Shown here piece after piece: positions 16,771-25,435 of a stretch of DNA of 64,000 nt. A program made the translations under genes and the position numbers. Numbering within the stretch: the stretch's first letter is position 1; every line of letters starts with the position of its first letter. The stretch spans positions 434,001-498,000 of the forward strand of contig CAWDVA010000007.1 in NCBI GenBank assembly GCA_963805645.1, given 5' to 3'. This stretch comes from CAVXEH01 sp963805645 (GTDB lineage Bacteria; Chloroflexota; Limnocylindria; QHBO01). The notes under the pieces were generated by a model, which worked only from the letters and a program-made list of their open reading frames with translations, was not told where the DNA came from and ran no database searches.

Positions 16771-16800
16771 TATCATGCAGACAGTGGGCGCATCCGCCCA
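16771..16800 (+). promoter_or_regulatory. -10 box and palindrome before the sugar ABC operon
   Basis: TATCAT at 16771 to 16776 is followed 8 nt later by a perfect hairpin TGGGCG, CATC, CGCCCA (16785 to 16800), which would sit at the 5' end of the transcript or act as an operator. No good -35 hexamer is seen. Confidence 0.45.
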
Positions 16801-16842
16801 ACTGAGTGTGCCCGGAGTCCCATGGAGGTACCAGACCGTCCG

Positions 16843-17931
16843 ATGGCCACGGTGACCTTTGACCACATGGTCAAGCGCTATGCCGGCGACGTCCTCGCCG
16901 TGAACGACCTCAACCTCGAGATCCACGACGGAGAGTTCCTCGTCCTCGTGGGACCGTCCGGCTGTGGGAAGACCACCGCGCTCCGCTGCGTCGCCGGCCT
17001 TGAGGAAATCAGCGATGGGCGGCTGCTGATCGGTGACCGGGTGGTCAATGACGTCCCTCCCAAGGACCGGAACATCGCCATGGTGTTCCAGAGCTACGCC
17101 CTCTACCCACACATGAGCGTCTTCGACAACCTCGCCTTCGGGCTGAAGCTGCGCAAGACACCCAAGGACGAGATCAAGAAGCGCGTGGACGAGGCCGCCG
17201 CCGTCCTCGGCCTGGAGAAGCTGCTCGATCGCAAACCCAAGGCGCTCTCCGGCGGCCAGCGGCAGCGCGTGGCGCTGGGCCGCGCGATCGTCCGCGAGCC
17301 GCAGGTGTTTCTCATGGACGAGCCGCTCTCCAACCTCGACGCGAAGCTGCGGGTCGAGACCCGGGCCAACATCGCGCGCCTCCACCAGCGGCTGGGCACC
17401 ACGACGGTCTACGTGACCCATGACCAGGTCGAGGCCATGACCATGGGGGATCGAATCGCGGTCATGCGCGACGGCGTCCTCCAGCAGGTGGGGACCCCCC
17501 AGGAGCTGTACGACCACCCGTCCAACGTCTTCGTGGCCGGCTTCATCGGTTCCCCGGCCATGAACTTCGCGACCGCCACCGTCGGCGACGGCAATCTGAC
17601 CGTGGGCGGCATGAAGCTCGGGGCATCCGGGAACGTGACCGAGATGATCAAGAACCGGGCCACCGGGTCCACCGTGCTGCTGGGCTTCCGCCCTGAGCAC
17701 CTCGACCTCGTAGACGCCGGCGGCGCCTCGCTGAGCCTGCCGGCCAAGGTCGACGTCGTCGAGTACCTCGGCAACGAGGAGCTGATCCACGCGGTCGTCG
17801 AGAGCCACGAGATCGTGGCGCTCGTCCCGTCGGAGCGGCAGGTCCGGGAGGGTCAGACGATCGACCTGACGGTGCCCGCCGAGAAGCTCCACATATTCGA
17901 CCCCGAATCGGAGAAGGCCCTCATGAATTGA
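16843..17931 (+). CDS. ugpC: Sugar ABC transporter ATP-binding protein (UgpC/MsmX/MalK type)
   Basis: The 362-residue protein has Walker A GPSGCGKTT, the Q-loop MVFQSYALYPHM, signature LSGGQRQRVALGRAIVREPQ, Walker B VFLMDEPLSNLDAKLR and the switch His in YVTHDQVEAM. A C-terminal TOBE regulatory domain follows residue 240 (LGFRPEHLDL). It energises the CUT1 permeases encoded just downstream; ATPases of this type often serve several transporters. ATG 16843 gives the standard start MATVTFDHMVKRY; ATG 16822 with GGAG 4 nt upstream is an alternative. Confidence 0.92.
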   Translation: MATVTFDHMVKRYAGDVLAVNDLNLEIHDGEFLVLVGPSGCGKTTALRCVAGLEEISDGRLLIGDRVVNDVPPKDRNIAMVFQSYALYPHMSVFDNLAFGLKLRKTPKDEIKKRVDEAAAVLGLEKLLDRKPKALSGGQRQRVALGRAIVREPQVFLMDEPLSNLDAKLRVETRANIARLHQRLGTTTVYVTHDQVEAMTMGDRIAVMRDGVLQQVGTPQELYDHPSNVFVAGFIGSPAMNFATATVGDGNLTVGGMKLGASGNVTEMIKNRATGSTVLLGFRPEHLDLVDAGGASLSLPAKVDVVEYLGNEELIHAVVESHEIVALVPSERQVREGQTIDLTVPAEKLHIFDPESEKALMN

Positions 17932-18065
17932 ACCCTGGATCGCCGCTGCTGCCGGGGAGACCCGCGCGGCGCATACCGGGGAATTGGAGACGCGCGCGAC
18001 AAGCCGGATGGCACGTCGGCGCTCACCGGGCGGAGGCGAGTGCGCCCGTACACGTAGGAGGACAC

Positions 18066-19409
18066 ATGACATCTCGCTGGCGATTCGTTACACCGCTGGT
18101 CACGCTGGTCCTCGTGCTGGCAGCCTGCTCGTCGAACAACTCCGGCAGCAGCGCAAGCGCGAGTGCCATGGGTAGCGCCATGGCCAGCGCCTCCGGTGGT
18201 ACCGGAGGCGAGGATATCTCGGGGCAGACGGTCACCGTCATCGGGACGTGGACTGACACCGAGCAGGCCAACTTCCTTGCCATGATCAAGCCATGGGAGG
18301 ATCAGACCGGGGCGACGGTGAAGTACCAGGGCACCCGGTCCATCAACGACATCCTGGCTGCCGGCATTCCGACCGGCGTCCTGCCCGATCTCGCCGGACT
18401 CCCCGGCCCGGGCCAGATGAACGAGTACGTGCAGGCCGGTGCGCTCAAGCCGCTGGATAACGTTCTCGACATCAGCACCTACACGTCCGAAACCTCCCCC
18501 GGCCTCGTGAGCCTGGGCCAGGTTGACGGCAAGACCTACGGCGTCTTCATCAAGGCGTCGGTCAAGGGCCTCGTCTGGTACAACCCCTCGCTCCACGACT
18601 ACAGCTCGGCACCGCCGGCGACCTGGAGCGACCTCATGAGCCAGGGCGCGGCCAACCAGGGCAACGCCAAGGCGCTGTGGTGCCTGGGCATCGGCTCGGG
18701 TGATGCCTCCGGCTGGCCGGCCACCGACTGGATCGAGGAGATCCTTCTCCACCAGGCCGGCCCGGACGTCTACAACCAGTGGTGGCAGGGCAAGGTGTCG
18801 TGGAACGATCCTGCCATCAAGAAGGCCTTCGAGACGTACATGAATGACGTCGTTGCCAAGTCATTCGGTGGCGGCACCAACGCCGTCGCGACCCAGTTCG
18901 ACGTCGCGGGCGATCCGCTCTTCGACAACCCGCCCGGCTGCGCGCTCTTCCAGCAGGCGAGCTTCATCACCGGCCTGGGCGCCTTCAAGGACAAGACGGC
19001 CGGGACCGACTACAACTCGTTCCCGTTCCCGGGCTTCGGCAACCAGTACGACAGCGCGGTTGAGGGTGCCGGCGACCTGTTCGGCATGTTCCACGACACC
19101 CCGGCCGCCAAGTCCCTGATGGCGTACCTGGTCACCGCTCCGGCCCAGGACATCTGGGTCAAGGCGGGCGGCGCACTGAGCGCCAACAAGAACGCCACCG
19201 ACTATCCCGATCCGATCAGCAAGATCATGGGCTCCATGATCGCGAACGCGAAGCAGTTCGTGTTCGACGCATCCGACCAGATGCCGACCTCCATGAACGC
19301 CGCCTTCTGGTCGAACATGGTCAGCCTGACCGCCGGGAAGGAGACCATCGACGACGCCCTGAATGCGTTGGACAAGGTCGCCAAGGATGCCTATGCCGCA
19401 TCGTCGTAG
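18066..19409 (+). CDS. CUT1-type extracellular sugar-binding lipoprotein
   Basis: The 447-residue precursor begins MTSRWRFVTPLVTLVLVLAA and has a lipobox ending in Cys at residue 21, then a Ser/Ala-rich linker. The mature part follows the group 1 solute-binding fold (VIGTWTDTEQANFLAMIKPW, DLAGLPGPGQMNEYVQAGAL, GVFIKASVKGLVWYNPSLHD). AGGAGG lies 6 nt before ATG 18066. It delivers an oligosaccharide or glycoside to the two permeases that follow. Confidence 0.9.
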   Translation: MTSRWRFVTPLVTLVLVLAACSSNNSGSSASASAMGSAMASASGGTGGEDISGQTVTVIGTWTDTEQANFLAMIKPWEDQTGATVKYQGTRSINDILAAGIPTGVLPDLAGLPGPGQMNEYVQAGALKPLDNVLDISTYTSETSPGLVSLGQVDGKTYGVFIKASVKGLVWYNPSLHDYSSAPPATWSDLMSQGAANQGNAKALWCLGIGSGDASGWPATDWIEEILLHQAGPDVYNQWWQGKVSWNDPAIKKAFETYMNDVVAKSFGGGTNAVATQFDVAGDPLFDNPPGCALFQQASFITGLGAFKDKTAGTDYNSFPFPGFGNQYDSAVEGAGDLFGMFHDTPAAKSLMAYLVTAPAQDIWVKAGGALSANKNATDYPDPISKIMGSMIANAKQFVFDASDQMPTSMNAAFWSNMVSLTAGKETIDDALNALDKVAKDAYAASS

Positions 19410-19426
19410 GCGAATCTGAATCCCAG

Positions 19427-19461
19427 GGGCCAGGGCGCCGTCCAGCACAGCGCCCTGGCCC
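19427..19461 (+). terminator. Hairpin after the binding-protein gene (likely attenuator)
   Basis: A perfect 11-bp stem, GGGCCAGGGCG and CGCCCTGGCCC, encloses a 13-nt loop. It begins 17 bp after the binding-protein stop and ends 27 bp before the first permease. There is no U tract. It probably stabilises the upstream mRNA or lowers permease expression. Confidence 0.65.
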
Positions 19462-19488
19462 GTTCCCCGTCAACGCTGGAGGTAGGGC

Positions 19489-20466
19489 ATGACCGACAAG
19501 CTGATCACCGCGGCGATCGTCGTGGTCGGCGTCCCCGCCGTCCTGATCGCGTACATCTGGGCGACGGAGCAGGTGCTTCGGATCTTCCCCGAGCGCATCA
19601 AGCCCAAGGTTCGTCCCTGGCTCTGGCTTGCTCCGGCGCTGGGGTTCCTTGGGGTCTTCCTCGTCTACCCCACCATCGGCACCATCATTCGCAGCTTCCA
19701 GGACAGGTTCGGGAAGGCCTGGGTGGGCCTCGAGAACTACAGCTGGTTCATCGGGAGCTCGGACGCCCTTGCCGCCCTGAAGAACAACGTCCTGTGGCTG
19801 GTCTTCCTGACCCTCTTCGTGGTGGGTCTGGGGCTCCTCATCGCGATTCTCGTCGATCGCGTCAGGTACGAAGCCTTTGCCAAGAGCGTGATCTTCGTCC
19901 CGCTGGCGATCAGCATGGTCGCGGCCGGAGTGATCTGGCTGCAGGTCTACCACTACGACCCGCCGGGAGAGCCGCAGACCGGCCTGCTCAACGCCGTCAT
20001 CGGCATCTTCGGGCAGGGACCCATTCCGTGGCTCCAGGAACAGGGCTTCAGCGTGAACACCTTCATGCTGATCATCGCCATGACCTGGATGTGGTCGGGC
20101 TTCGCGATGGTCATCATCTCCGCGGCCCTCAAGGGGATCAACCCGGAGCTGATCGAGGCGGCCCGGGTTGACGGCGCAAACGAGTGGCAGGTCTTCCGGG
20201 GGATCATCTTCCCGCTCCTGGTGCCAACCCTGGTCGTGGTCTCGACGACCATCGTGATCACAGCCCTCAAGGCGTTCGACATCGTCTACACCATGACCAA
20301 CGGCTCCCTGCAGACCGACGTCATCGCCAACCTCATGTACAAGGAAATGTTCAGCTTCAACCAGTTCGGACGGGCCAGCGCCATTGCCGTCGTCCTGCTT
20401 CTGGCGATCGTTCCGATCATGTTCTTCAACGTCGGTCGGTTCCGCGCACAGGAGGCCGTCCGATGA
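19489..20466 (+). CDS. CUT1 sugar ABC permease, MalF/UgpA type
   Basis: The 325-residue protein has about seven membrane segments and the permease EAA loop (EAARVDGANEWQVFRGIIFP). The N-terminal helix pair at residues 5 to 65 precedes the conserved 'PTIGTIIRSF'. AGGTAGGGC lies just before ATG 19489. Its stop overlaps the next start (ATGA). Confidence 0.92.
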   Translation: MTDKLITAAIVVVGVPAVLIAYIWATEQVLRIFPERIKPKVRPWLWLAPALGFLGVFLVYPTIGTIIRSFQDRFGKAWVGLENYSWFIGSSDALAALKNNVLWLVFLTLFVVGLGLLIAILVDRVRYEAFAKSVIFVPLAISMVAAGVIWLQVYHYDPPGEPQTGLLNAVIGIFGQGPIPWLQEQGFSVNTFMLIIAMTWMWSGFAMVIISAALKGINPELIEAARVDGANEWQVFRGIIFPLLVPTLVVVSTTIVITALKAFDIVYTMTNGSLQTDVIANLMYKEMFSFNQFGRASAIAVVLLLAIVPIMFFNVGRFRAQEAVR

Positions 20467-21350
20467 CCGCGACCGCCGCCGTCCAGGGCCGCGCGCAGAA
20501 GAGCTGGTTCACGCGGATGCGGGGCAAGATCGGCCTGCATACGATCCTGATCGTCCTGATGCTCGTGTGGGCGCTGCCGACCATTGGGCTGTTCATCAAC
20601 TCGTTCCGGCCGGGCGCCGCGTTCCAGACCTCCGGGTGGTGGACGGCGCTCTTCCCGCCGTTCAACTTCACCTTCGAGAACTACGCGCACGTCCTTGGCC
20701 AGCAGAGCCTGGGGACCAACTTCCTCAACAGCCTGTTCATCAGCATCCCGGCCACGGTGATCCCGATCTTCGTGGCGGCCTTTGCGGCCTACGCCTTCAG
20801 CTGGATGGAGTTCCCCGGTCGGAACATCCTGTTCGTCGTGGTGGTGGGCCTGTTGGTCGTGCCGCTGCAGGCGACCCTGATCCCGATCCTGAGCCTCTTT
20901 GCCAGCTGGGGCATTGCCGGGACCTTCCTGGCGGTCTGGCTGGCCCACACGGGCTACGGGCTGCCGTTCGCGGTGTACCTGCTTCGCAACTTCATGGGCT
21001 CGCTGCCCAGGGAGGTGTTCGAGTCGGCGGCCATCGACGGGGCCAGCCCGGTGACCGCGTTCTTCCGGCTCGCCATCCCGATGAGCGTGCCCGCGCTCGC
21101 CGCGCTGGCGATCTTCCAGTTCCTCTTCGTCTGGAACGACTTGCTGGTGGCCCTGATCTACATCAGCGTGGTCAACCCGGACAACCTGCCGATGACCGTC
21201 AGCATCGCCAACCTGGTGAACTCGATCGGCGGCGGGCAGGAATACCTCGGCGCCGCCGCGTTCCTGTCCATGGTCGTCCCGCTGATCGTCTTCTTCGGCC
21301 TCCAGCGCTACTTCGTGCGCGGCATCGTGGGTGGGTCCGTCAAGGGCTGA
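20463..21350 (+). CDS. CUT1 sugar ABC permease, MalG/UgpE type
   Basis: The 295-residue protein has six membrane segments and the EAA loop (ESAAIDGASPVTAFFRLAIP), with the typical end 'QRYFVRGIVGGSVKG'. It starts in the stop codon of the other permease. The N-terminus is hydrophilic for 25 residues, as is usual for MalG types. Confidence 0.92.
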   Translation: MTATAAVQGRAQKSWFTRMRGKIGLHTILIVLMLVWALPTIGLFINSFRPGAAFQTSGWWTALFPPFNFTFENYAHVLGQQSLGTNFLNSLFISIPATVIPIFVAAFAAYAFSWMEFPGRNILFVVVVGLLVVPLQATLIPILSLFASWGIAGTFLAVWLAHTGYGLPFAVYLLRNFMGSLPREVFESAAIDGASPVTAFFRLAIPMSVPALAALAIFQFLFVWNDLLVALIYISVVNPDNLPMTVSIANLVNSIGGGQEYLGAAAFLSMVVPLIVFFGLQRYFVRGIVGGSVKG

Positions 21351-21382
21351 TCCATCCCCCAGTGCCACGTCGACGCACCACG

Positions 21383-21408
21383 AGCCGTCGCCCTCCGGGG
21401 CGGCGGCT
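21383..21408 (+). terminator. Hairpin terminator after the sugar ABC operon
   Basis: AGCCGTCGCC and GGCGGCGGCT form a 10-bp stem with one G-U pair and a 6-nt loop, 32 bp after the last permease gene and before a convergent gene. The weak T tract suggests a bidirectional or GC-type terminator. Confidence 0.55.
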
Positions 21409-21467
21409 CCTCGTTCGGCCGAATGTTGTTGGAGGTTTGAGCCGATGCCCGGGCGGCGCCGGGCTCG

Positions 21468-22259
21468 TCACCCCAGGCGCGTGAGGATCGACTCGCGGTC
21501 GAAGGCCCAGGAGCCGATGGCGAGCACCACCCCGGTGAGTCCCAGCACCACGAGATCCCCGGTGACGACCTGGGGCAGCGTGAAGGTGGCCTGCCCGCCG
21601 AAGAACTGGGCCACGGCGACGGCGATGATGGGAATCACCACGAAGCCGCCGATCTGCTGCGCGGTGCGCGCGTCGCTGACCCGGCTGGAGACCACGATCC
21701 CCAGCAGGACGCTGAACAGGCAGATGAGCGGCACGAGCGTCGCCATGGCGGTGAGCCACACGTCGCTGAACACGAGGCGGGTCAGGCGCGGGTCGGCGAT
21801 CGCTCCGTTCACCAGGCCATAGGCGGCGTAGACCCCCCACGTTGCGAGCACCGCCGGCAGGGCCGCCGCGATGGTCTTGCCCGCGAGCAGCTCGGGCACC
21901 TCGATGGGTGTGGCGAGCTGCGGCTCCAGGGAGCGCGCCTGCTTCTCCCCGATGACCGACTGCGTGGCGAGGGCCATGGGCACCATGGCCGGGATGAGCA
22001 GGAAGTAGGCCATGAAGTTGGTGACGATGAAGCCCTGGGCCGCCAGCTTGGCCGGCAGGTTCGGGAACTGCGAGATGAACTGCTGGATCTGGCCCATCTG
22101 GTTCGGGTCGAGGTTGTGACCCTGGATGAACCACACCAGACCGGTGGGGATGGCGGCGAAGACCACGGCCGGGAAGGCCACGGCACCGAGCAGGAGCCGG
22201 TTGGAGCGCAGGTCGCGCCACTCCTTGCCGAAGACCGCCCAGACATACCCGGGTCGCAT
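21468..22259 (-). CDS. ABC-2 type transporter permease
   Basis: The 263-residue protein begins MRPGYVWAVFGKEWRDLRSN, the usual ABC-2 opening, and has six membrane segments, with the central 'GEKQARSLEPQLATPIEVPE' cytoplasmic loop typical of exporter permeases. It follows the ATPase gene by 10 bp. The substrate is unknown. Confidence 0.88.
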   Translation of the reverse strand: MRPGYVWAVFGKEWRDLRSNRLLLGAVAFPAVVFAAIPTGLVWFIQGHNLDPNQMGQIQQFISQFPNLPAKLAAQGFIVTNFMAYFLLIPAMVPMALATQSVIGEKQARSLEPQLATPIEVPELLAGKTIAAALPAVLATWGVYAAYGLVNGAIADPRLTRLVFSDVWLTAMATLVPLICLFSVLLGIVVSSRVSDARTAQQIGGFVVIPIIAVAVAQFFGGQATFTLPQVVTGDLVVLGLTGVVLAIGSWAFDRESILTRLG

Positions 22260-22269
22260 CACCACCCGC

Positions 22270-23253
22270 CTACGCCGCGCTCTGCTCGGATCCGTCAGGG
22301 ACCGATGGCGCGGCGTCCGCGTCCCGCTCCCCGGTCTCACCGACCAGGTGCAGGTACACCTCCTCGAGCGACGCCGCCTCCTCGCTGACGGCCACGATCC
22401 GCGCGCCGTTGGCCACCAGCGCCGCGACCAGCTCCGGGTTGTCCCGGCGCGGGTCCATCACCTCCACCCCGAGGCCGCCCGGCTCGGTGCGTGCAGAGCT
22501 GACGAAGGGGAGCGGTGCGAGCGCCTCGACAAGGCGGCGCGCCTCGGCGTCGCTGGCCGCCAGCTCGACCCGGACCGTCGCGGAGCGTCCGTGCCGCCGC
22601 AGACCGGCCGGAGTGTTCACCATCAGCAGCGAGCCGCGCATGATCCCGATCCGATCGGACAGGCGCTCGGCCTCGTCGAGGTTGTGGGTGCAGATCACGA
22701 TGCTGCGGCCGGCGTTGCGCAGGGTGGAGACGAAGTCTCGGACCGTCTTGGCCGCGGAGGGATCGAGGCCGCTGGTCGGCTCGTCGAGGTAGATGACCTC
22801 CGGCTCGTGGAGCAGGGCCCGGGCGATCGCCACCTTCTGGCGCATCCCCTTTGAGAAGCCCGCGACCCTGCGGTCCCCCATATCCGCGAGGCCCACCACG
22901 CCCAGGTAGCGATCCACCGCCCGGCGCAGGGCGGCGCCCCGCAGGCCGTAGAGGCGCCCGTAGTAGGCGAGGTTCTGGCGGGCGGTGAGCTTCTCGTGGA
23001 GCCCCGGGGACTCGGTCAGGACCCCGGTCATGGAGCGGATCCGCGCGGAATCCGGGCCCAGACGCAGCCCGTTGACCCGCGCGGCCCCGCCCGACGGCAC
23101 GATGAGCCCGGCGAGCATCCGCACCGTGGTCGTCTTCCCGGCCCCGTTGGGACCCAGCAGGCCAAAGATCTCGCCGTCACCGACGGCGAAGGTCAGGTCC
23201 TTCACCGCCTCGACGGCCCCGAATCGCTTGGCGAGGCCGTGGACCTCGATCAA
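22270..23253 (-). CDS. ABC-2 exporter ATP-binding protein
   Basis: The 327-residue protein has Walker A GPNGAGKTTT, a signature-like FSKGMRQKVAIARALLHEPE, Walker B VIYLDEPTSGLDP and the switch His in ICTHNLDEAE. A C-terminal DUF4162-like region follows. The start is TTG 23253 because AGGGGG lies 6 nt upstream; TTG 23259 is the alternative. Together with the permease downstream it forms an export or resistance pump. Confidence 0.9.
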   Translation of the reverse strand: MIEVHGLAKRFGAVEAVKDLTFAVGDGEIFGLLGPNGAGKTTTVRMLAGLIVPSGGAARVNGLRLGPDSARIRSMTGVLTESPGLHEKLTARQNLAYYGRLYGLRGAALRRAVDRYLGVVGLADMGDRRVAGFSKGMRQKVAIARALLHEPEVIYLDEPTSGLDPSAAKTVRDFVSTLRNAGRSIVICTHNLDEAERLSDRIGIMRGSLLMVNTPAGLRRHGRSATVRVELAASDAEARRLVEALAPLPFVSSARTEPGGLGVEVMDPRRDNPELVAALVANGARIVAVSEEAASLEEVYLHLVGETGERDADAAPSVPDGSEQSAA

Positions 23254-23322
23254 TGGCAACCCCCTGTGGCGAGCAGCATGCGGGTCCGCACTGTACCAGC
23301 CAGCCGGGCCGATGGCGTCCGG

Positions 23323-23328
23323 TACGAT
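23323..23328 (+). promoter_or_regulatory. -10 box for the NUDIX gene (leaderless type)
   Basis: TACGAT ends 8 nt before ATG 23337, with no Shine-Dalgarno between them. Confidence 0.5.
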
Positions 23329-23336
23329 GGTCGCCC

Positions 23337-23894
23337 ATGGCCGAGCGTACCGTCACCAGCCGCACCGCGTTCTCCGGTCGCCTGCTGACCCTCAGGGTCG
23401 AGACGGTGGCCCTCGACGATGGCCGCGAGACGACGCGGGAGATCGTGCAGCACCCCGGCGCCGTCGCCATCCTGCCCTGGGACGGCGCGCGCATCGCGCT
23501 GGTCCGCCAGTGGCGACATCCGGCCGGCCGCGAGCTGCTGGAGGTTCCCGCCGGCACGCTCGACCCCGGCGAGGAGCCCGCCGTCACGGCCCGCCGGGAG
23601 CTCGCGGAGGAAGTGGGGGTCTCCGCCGACGAATGGGTCACCGGCCCGGCCTTCTTCACGGCGCCGGGCTTCTGCACCGAGCACCTGACCGTGTTCCTGG
23701 CCACGAGCCTGCACCCCGCCCCGGGAGCGGGGCACGATCCGGACGAGCGGATCGAGGTGACCTGGGTGACCCTGCCCGAGGCGCTCGCCGCCATCGACGA
23801 TGGAACCATCGAGGACGGCAAGTCGATCGCTGCCCTGCTCTGGTTGGCGCGGCGCCTTGATGGCGGCGCCGCCATCGGTCCCACCCGAGCCTGA
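23337..23894 (+). CDS. NUDIX hydrolase, ADP-ribose pyrophosphatase type
   Basis: The 185-residue protein has the Nudix box GTLDPGEEPAVTARRELAEE followed by VG, and the family's preceding strand 'ALVRQWRHPAGRELLEVPAG', which marks ADP-ribose pyrophosphatases. It hydrolyses nucleoside diphosphate sugars or ADP-ribose. ATG 23337 has a -10 box 8 nt upstream. The nearby nicotinate phosphoribosyltransferase fits NAD turnover. Confidence 0.9.
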   Translation: MAERTVTSRTAFSGRLLTLRVETVALDDGRETTREIVQHPGAVAILPWDGARIALVRQWRHPAGRELLEVPAGTLDPGEEPAVTARRELAEEVGVSADEWVTGPAFFTAPGFCTEHLTVFLATSLHPAPGAGHDPDERIEVTWVTLPEALAAIDDGTIEDGKSIAALLWLARRLDGGAAIGPTRA

Positions 23895-23928
23895 GGCGGC
23901 TGGCAACGGAGGTGGCTCAGGCCGCCTC
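23893..23928. terminator. Bidirectional hairpin between the NUDIX and TPR genes
   Basis: GAGGCGGC and GCCGCCTC form a perfect 8-bp stem around a 20-nt loop, spanning the 22-bp gap between convergent genes and the last codons of each. Confidence 0.45.
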
Positions 23929-24330
23929 CACCCTGGCGAGGGCCCGCCGGTAGTCCTCCGACTCCGGGCGCAGGCGGACCGCCATCCGAAGGTGGTTGCG
24001 GGCCGCTCCCAGCTCGCCCAGGCGCGACTCCGCCAGCCCGAGGCCGAAGAACGCGTAGTGGGCCAGGGGATTGGCATCCACGATCGCGCGGAAGCGTTCC
24101 GCGGCGAGACGGTACGCGCCCCCGTTGTAGTAGGCCCGGCCCAGCGCCTCGAGGATGGAGGCCTTTCCGGGCTCCAGTCGTCGGGCCCGCTCCAGGACCA
24201 CCGCGGCGGCGGCCGGGTGTCGATCCGCCAGAAGCCGGCTGCCACGGCGGAACAGCTCGTACGCGGTCTCGCGCTCGGCGGGTTCGGGCGACGGGTCGGG
24301 GACGGAGTCGGGTCGCGGTCGGGGTGCCAT
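23917..24330 (-). CDS. Small TPR-repeat protein
   Basis: The 137-residue protein has three TPR-like helix pairs (YELFRRGSRLLADRHPAAAA, ILEALGRAYYNGGAYRLAAE, YAFFGLGLAESRLGELGAAR). It starts 7 bp after the nicotinate phosphoribosyltransferase stop, so it is co-transcribed. It has no signal peptide; it is probably a soluble adaptor. Confidence 0.8.
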   Translation of the reverse strand: MAPRPRPDSVPDPSPEPAERETAYELFRRGSRLLADRHPAAAAVVLERARRLEPGKASILEALGRAYYNGGAYRLAAERFRAIVDANPLAHYAFFGLGLAESRLGELGAARNHLRMAVRLRPESEDYRRALARVEAA

Positions 24331-24337
24331 CGGCGTG

Positions 24338-25393
24338 TCAGACGCCCAGGTCGATGCGCTCCAGGCGCGGATTCTCCGTCCGTCCCGGGATCCGGCCGCG
24401 CTTGGCGATGGGCCGGCCGTCGATCTCCTTGAGGTCGCCGGTGAAGTCGATGGGGCTGGCATCGCTGATCGCGGAGCCCACCGCGAACGAGTCGACGGGG
24501 GCACCGGATTCCTTGAAGTAGGCGATCCGGTCGACATCGAGGCCCCCCGACACGACGATCTTGACCTCCGGGTGCCCGGCCTGGTCGAGCCGGGCGCGGA
24601 CCTCCTTCACCAGGTCGGCGGTGACGCGGCCCCGCTCCGACGGCGTGTCGAGCCGCACGCCGAAGAGCCGGTCGCCGAGCGCGTCCGCCACGCGGACCGC
24701 TTCCTCCGTCTCGTCCTTGAAGGTGTCGACCAGCGCGATGCGCGGCACATCGGGATCCACGTGGCGGTCGAACGCCTCGAGCGCCCGCACCGTGTCGCCG
24801 AAGATGAGGACCATGGCGTGCGGCATGGTCCCGGTGGGCGACAGGCCGGCGAGGCGCGCCCCGGCCGGCGTCGATGCGCCGATGCAGCCACCCACCACGC
24901 TCGCGTAGTCCATCTGGTCGGCGATGGACGGGTGCACGTGGCGGGCGCCGAAGCTGATGACCGGGACCGGCGCCGCGGCCTCCACGACGCGACGGGCGGC
25001 GGTGGCCCAGCCGGTTGACTGCGACAGGATCCCCAGGATGGCGGTCTCATACAGGCCGAACGCAGAGTAGCGGGCCGTGATGCGCATCACCACCTCCTTG
25101 GAGGCGATGGCATCTCCGTCGTGGAGCGACTCCACGACCGGGACGGGGTCGAGACGCTTGCCATGGTCCAGGATCTCGCGGAGGTAGGTCAGCGCCTCCT
25201 CGGCGCCACACAGGATCGCGTCGGCGCGGCAGAAGACCTCCATGACGACGACCGGATCAAGGCCCTCCGCGGCCAGGATGCGCTGGGAGCGGTCGAAGTA
25301 GATGTCGGCCGTCTCGCCGGAGAGCACGTCGGCCGCGGGCTGGAACCGCGGGGTGTGGGCCGCGCGCGTCGGCGGGGCGGCATCGGAGGTCAT
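24338..25393 (-). CDS. pncB: Nicotinate phosphoribosyltransferase
   Basis: The 351-residue protein has the short archaeal/actinobacterial type of sequence: MEVFCRADAILCGAEEAL, FGARHVHPSIADQMDYASVV, 'ALVDTFKDE', 'GVRLDTPSERG' and 'VSGGLDVDRIAYFKE'. It makes nicotinate mononucleotide from nicotinate and PRPP in NAD salvage. A TACACT box at 25403 to 25408 lies 9 nt upstream of the ATG, with no Shine-Dalgarno. The gene symbol is by function. Confidence 0.88.
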   Translation of the reverse strand: MTSDAAPPTRAAHTPRFQPAADVLSGETADIYFDRSQRILAAEGLDPVVVMEVFCRADAILCGAEEALTYLREILDHGKRLDPVPVVESLHDGDAIASKEVVMRITARYSAFGLYETAILGILSQSTGWATAARRVVEAAAPVPVISFGARHVHPSIADQMDYASVVGGCIGASTPAGARLAGLSPTGTMPHAMVLIFGDTVRALEAFDRHVDPDVPRIALVDTFKDETEEAVRVADALGDRLFGVRLDTPSERGRVTADLVKEVRARLDQAGHPEVKIVVSGGLDVDRIAYFKESGAPVDSFAVGSAISDASPIDFTGDLKEIDGRPIAKRGRIPGRTENPRLERIDLGV

Positions 25394-25402
25394 CGTCTCG
25401 GC

Positions 25403-25408
25403 AGTGTA
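25403..25408 (-). promoter_or_regulatory. -10 box for the nicotinate phosphoribosyltransferase gene
   Basis: TACACT (minus strand) ends 9 nt before ATG 25393, matching the leaderless pattern seen at other genes in the window. Confidence 0.5.
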
Positions 25409-25435
25409 GCAGCGAGCGCCGCTGGCCCCGGCCGG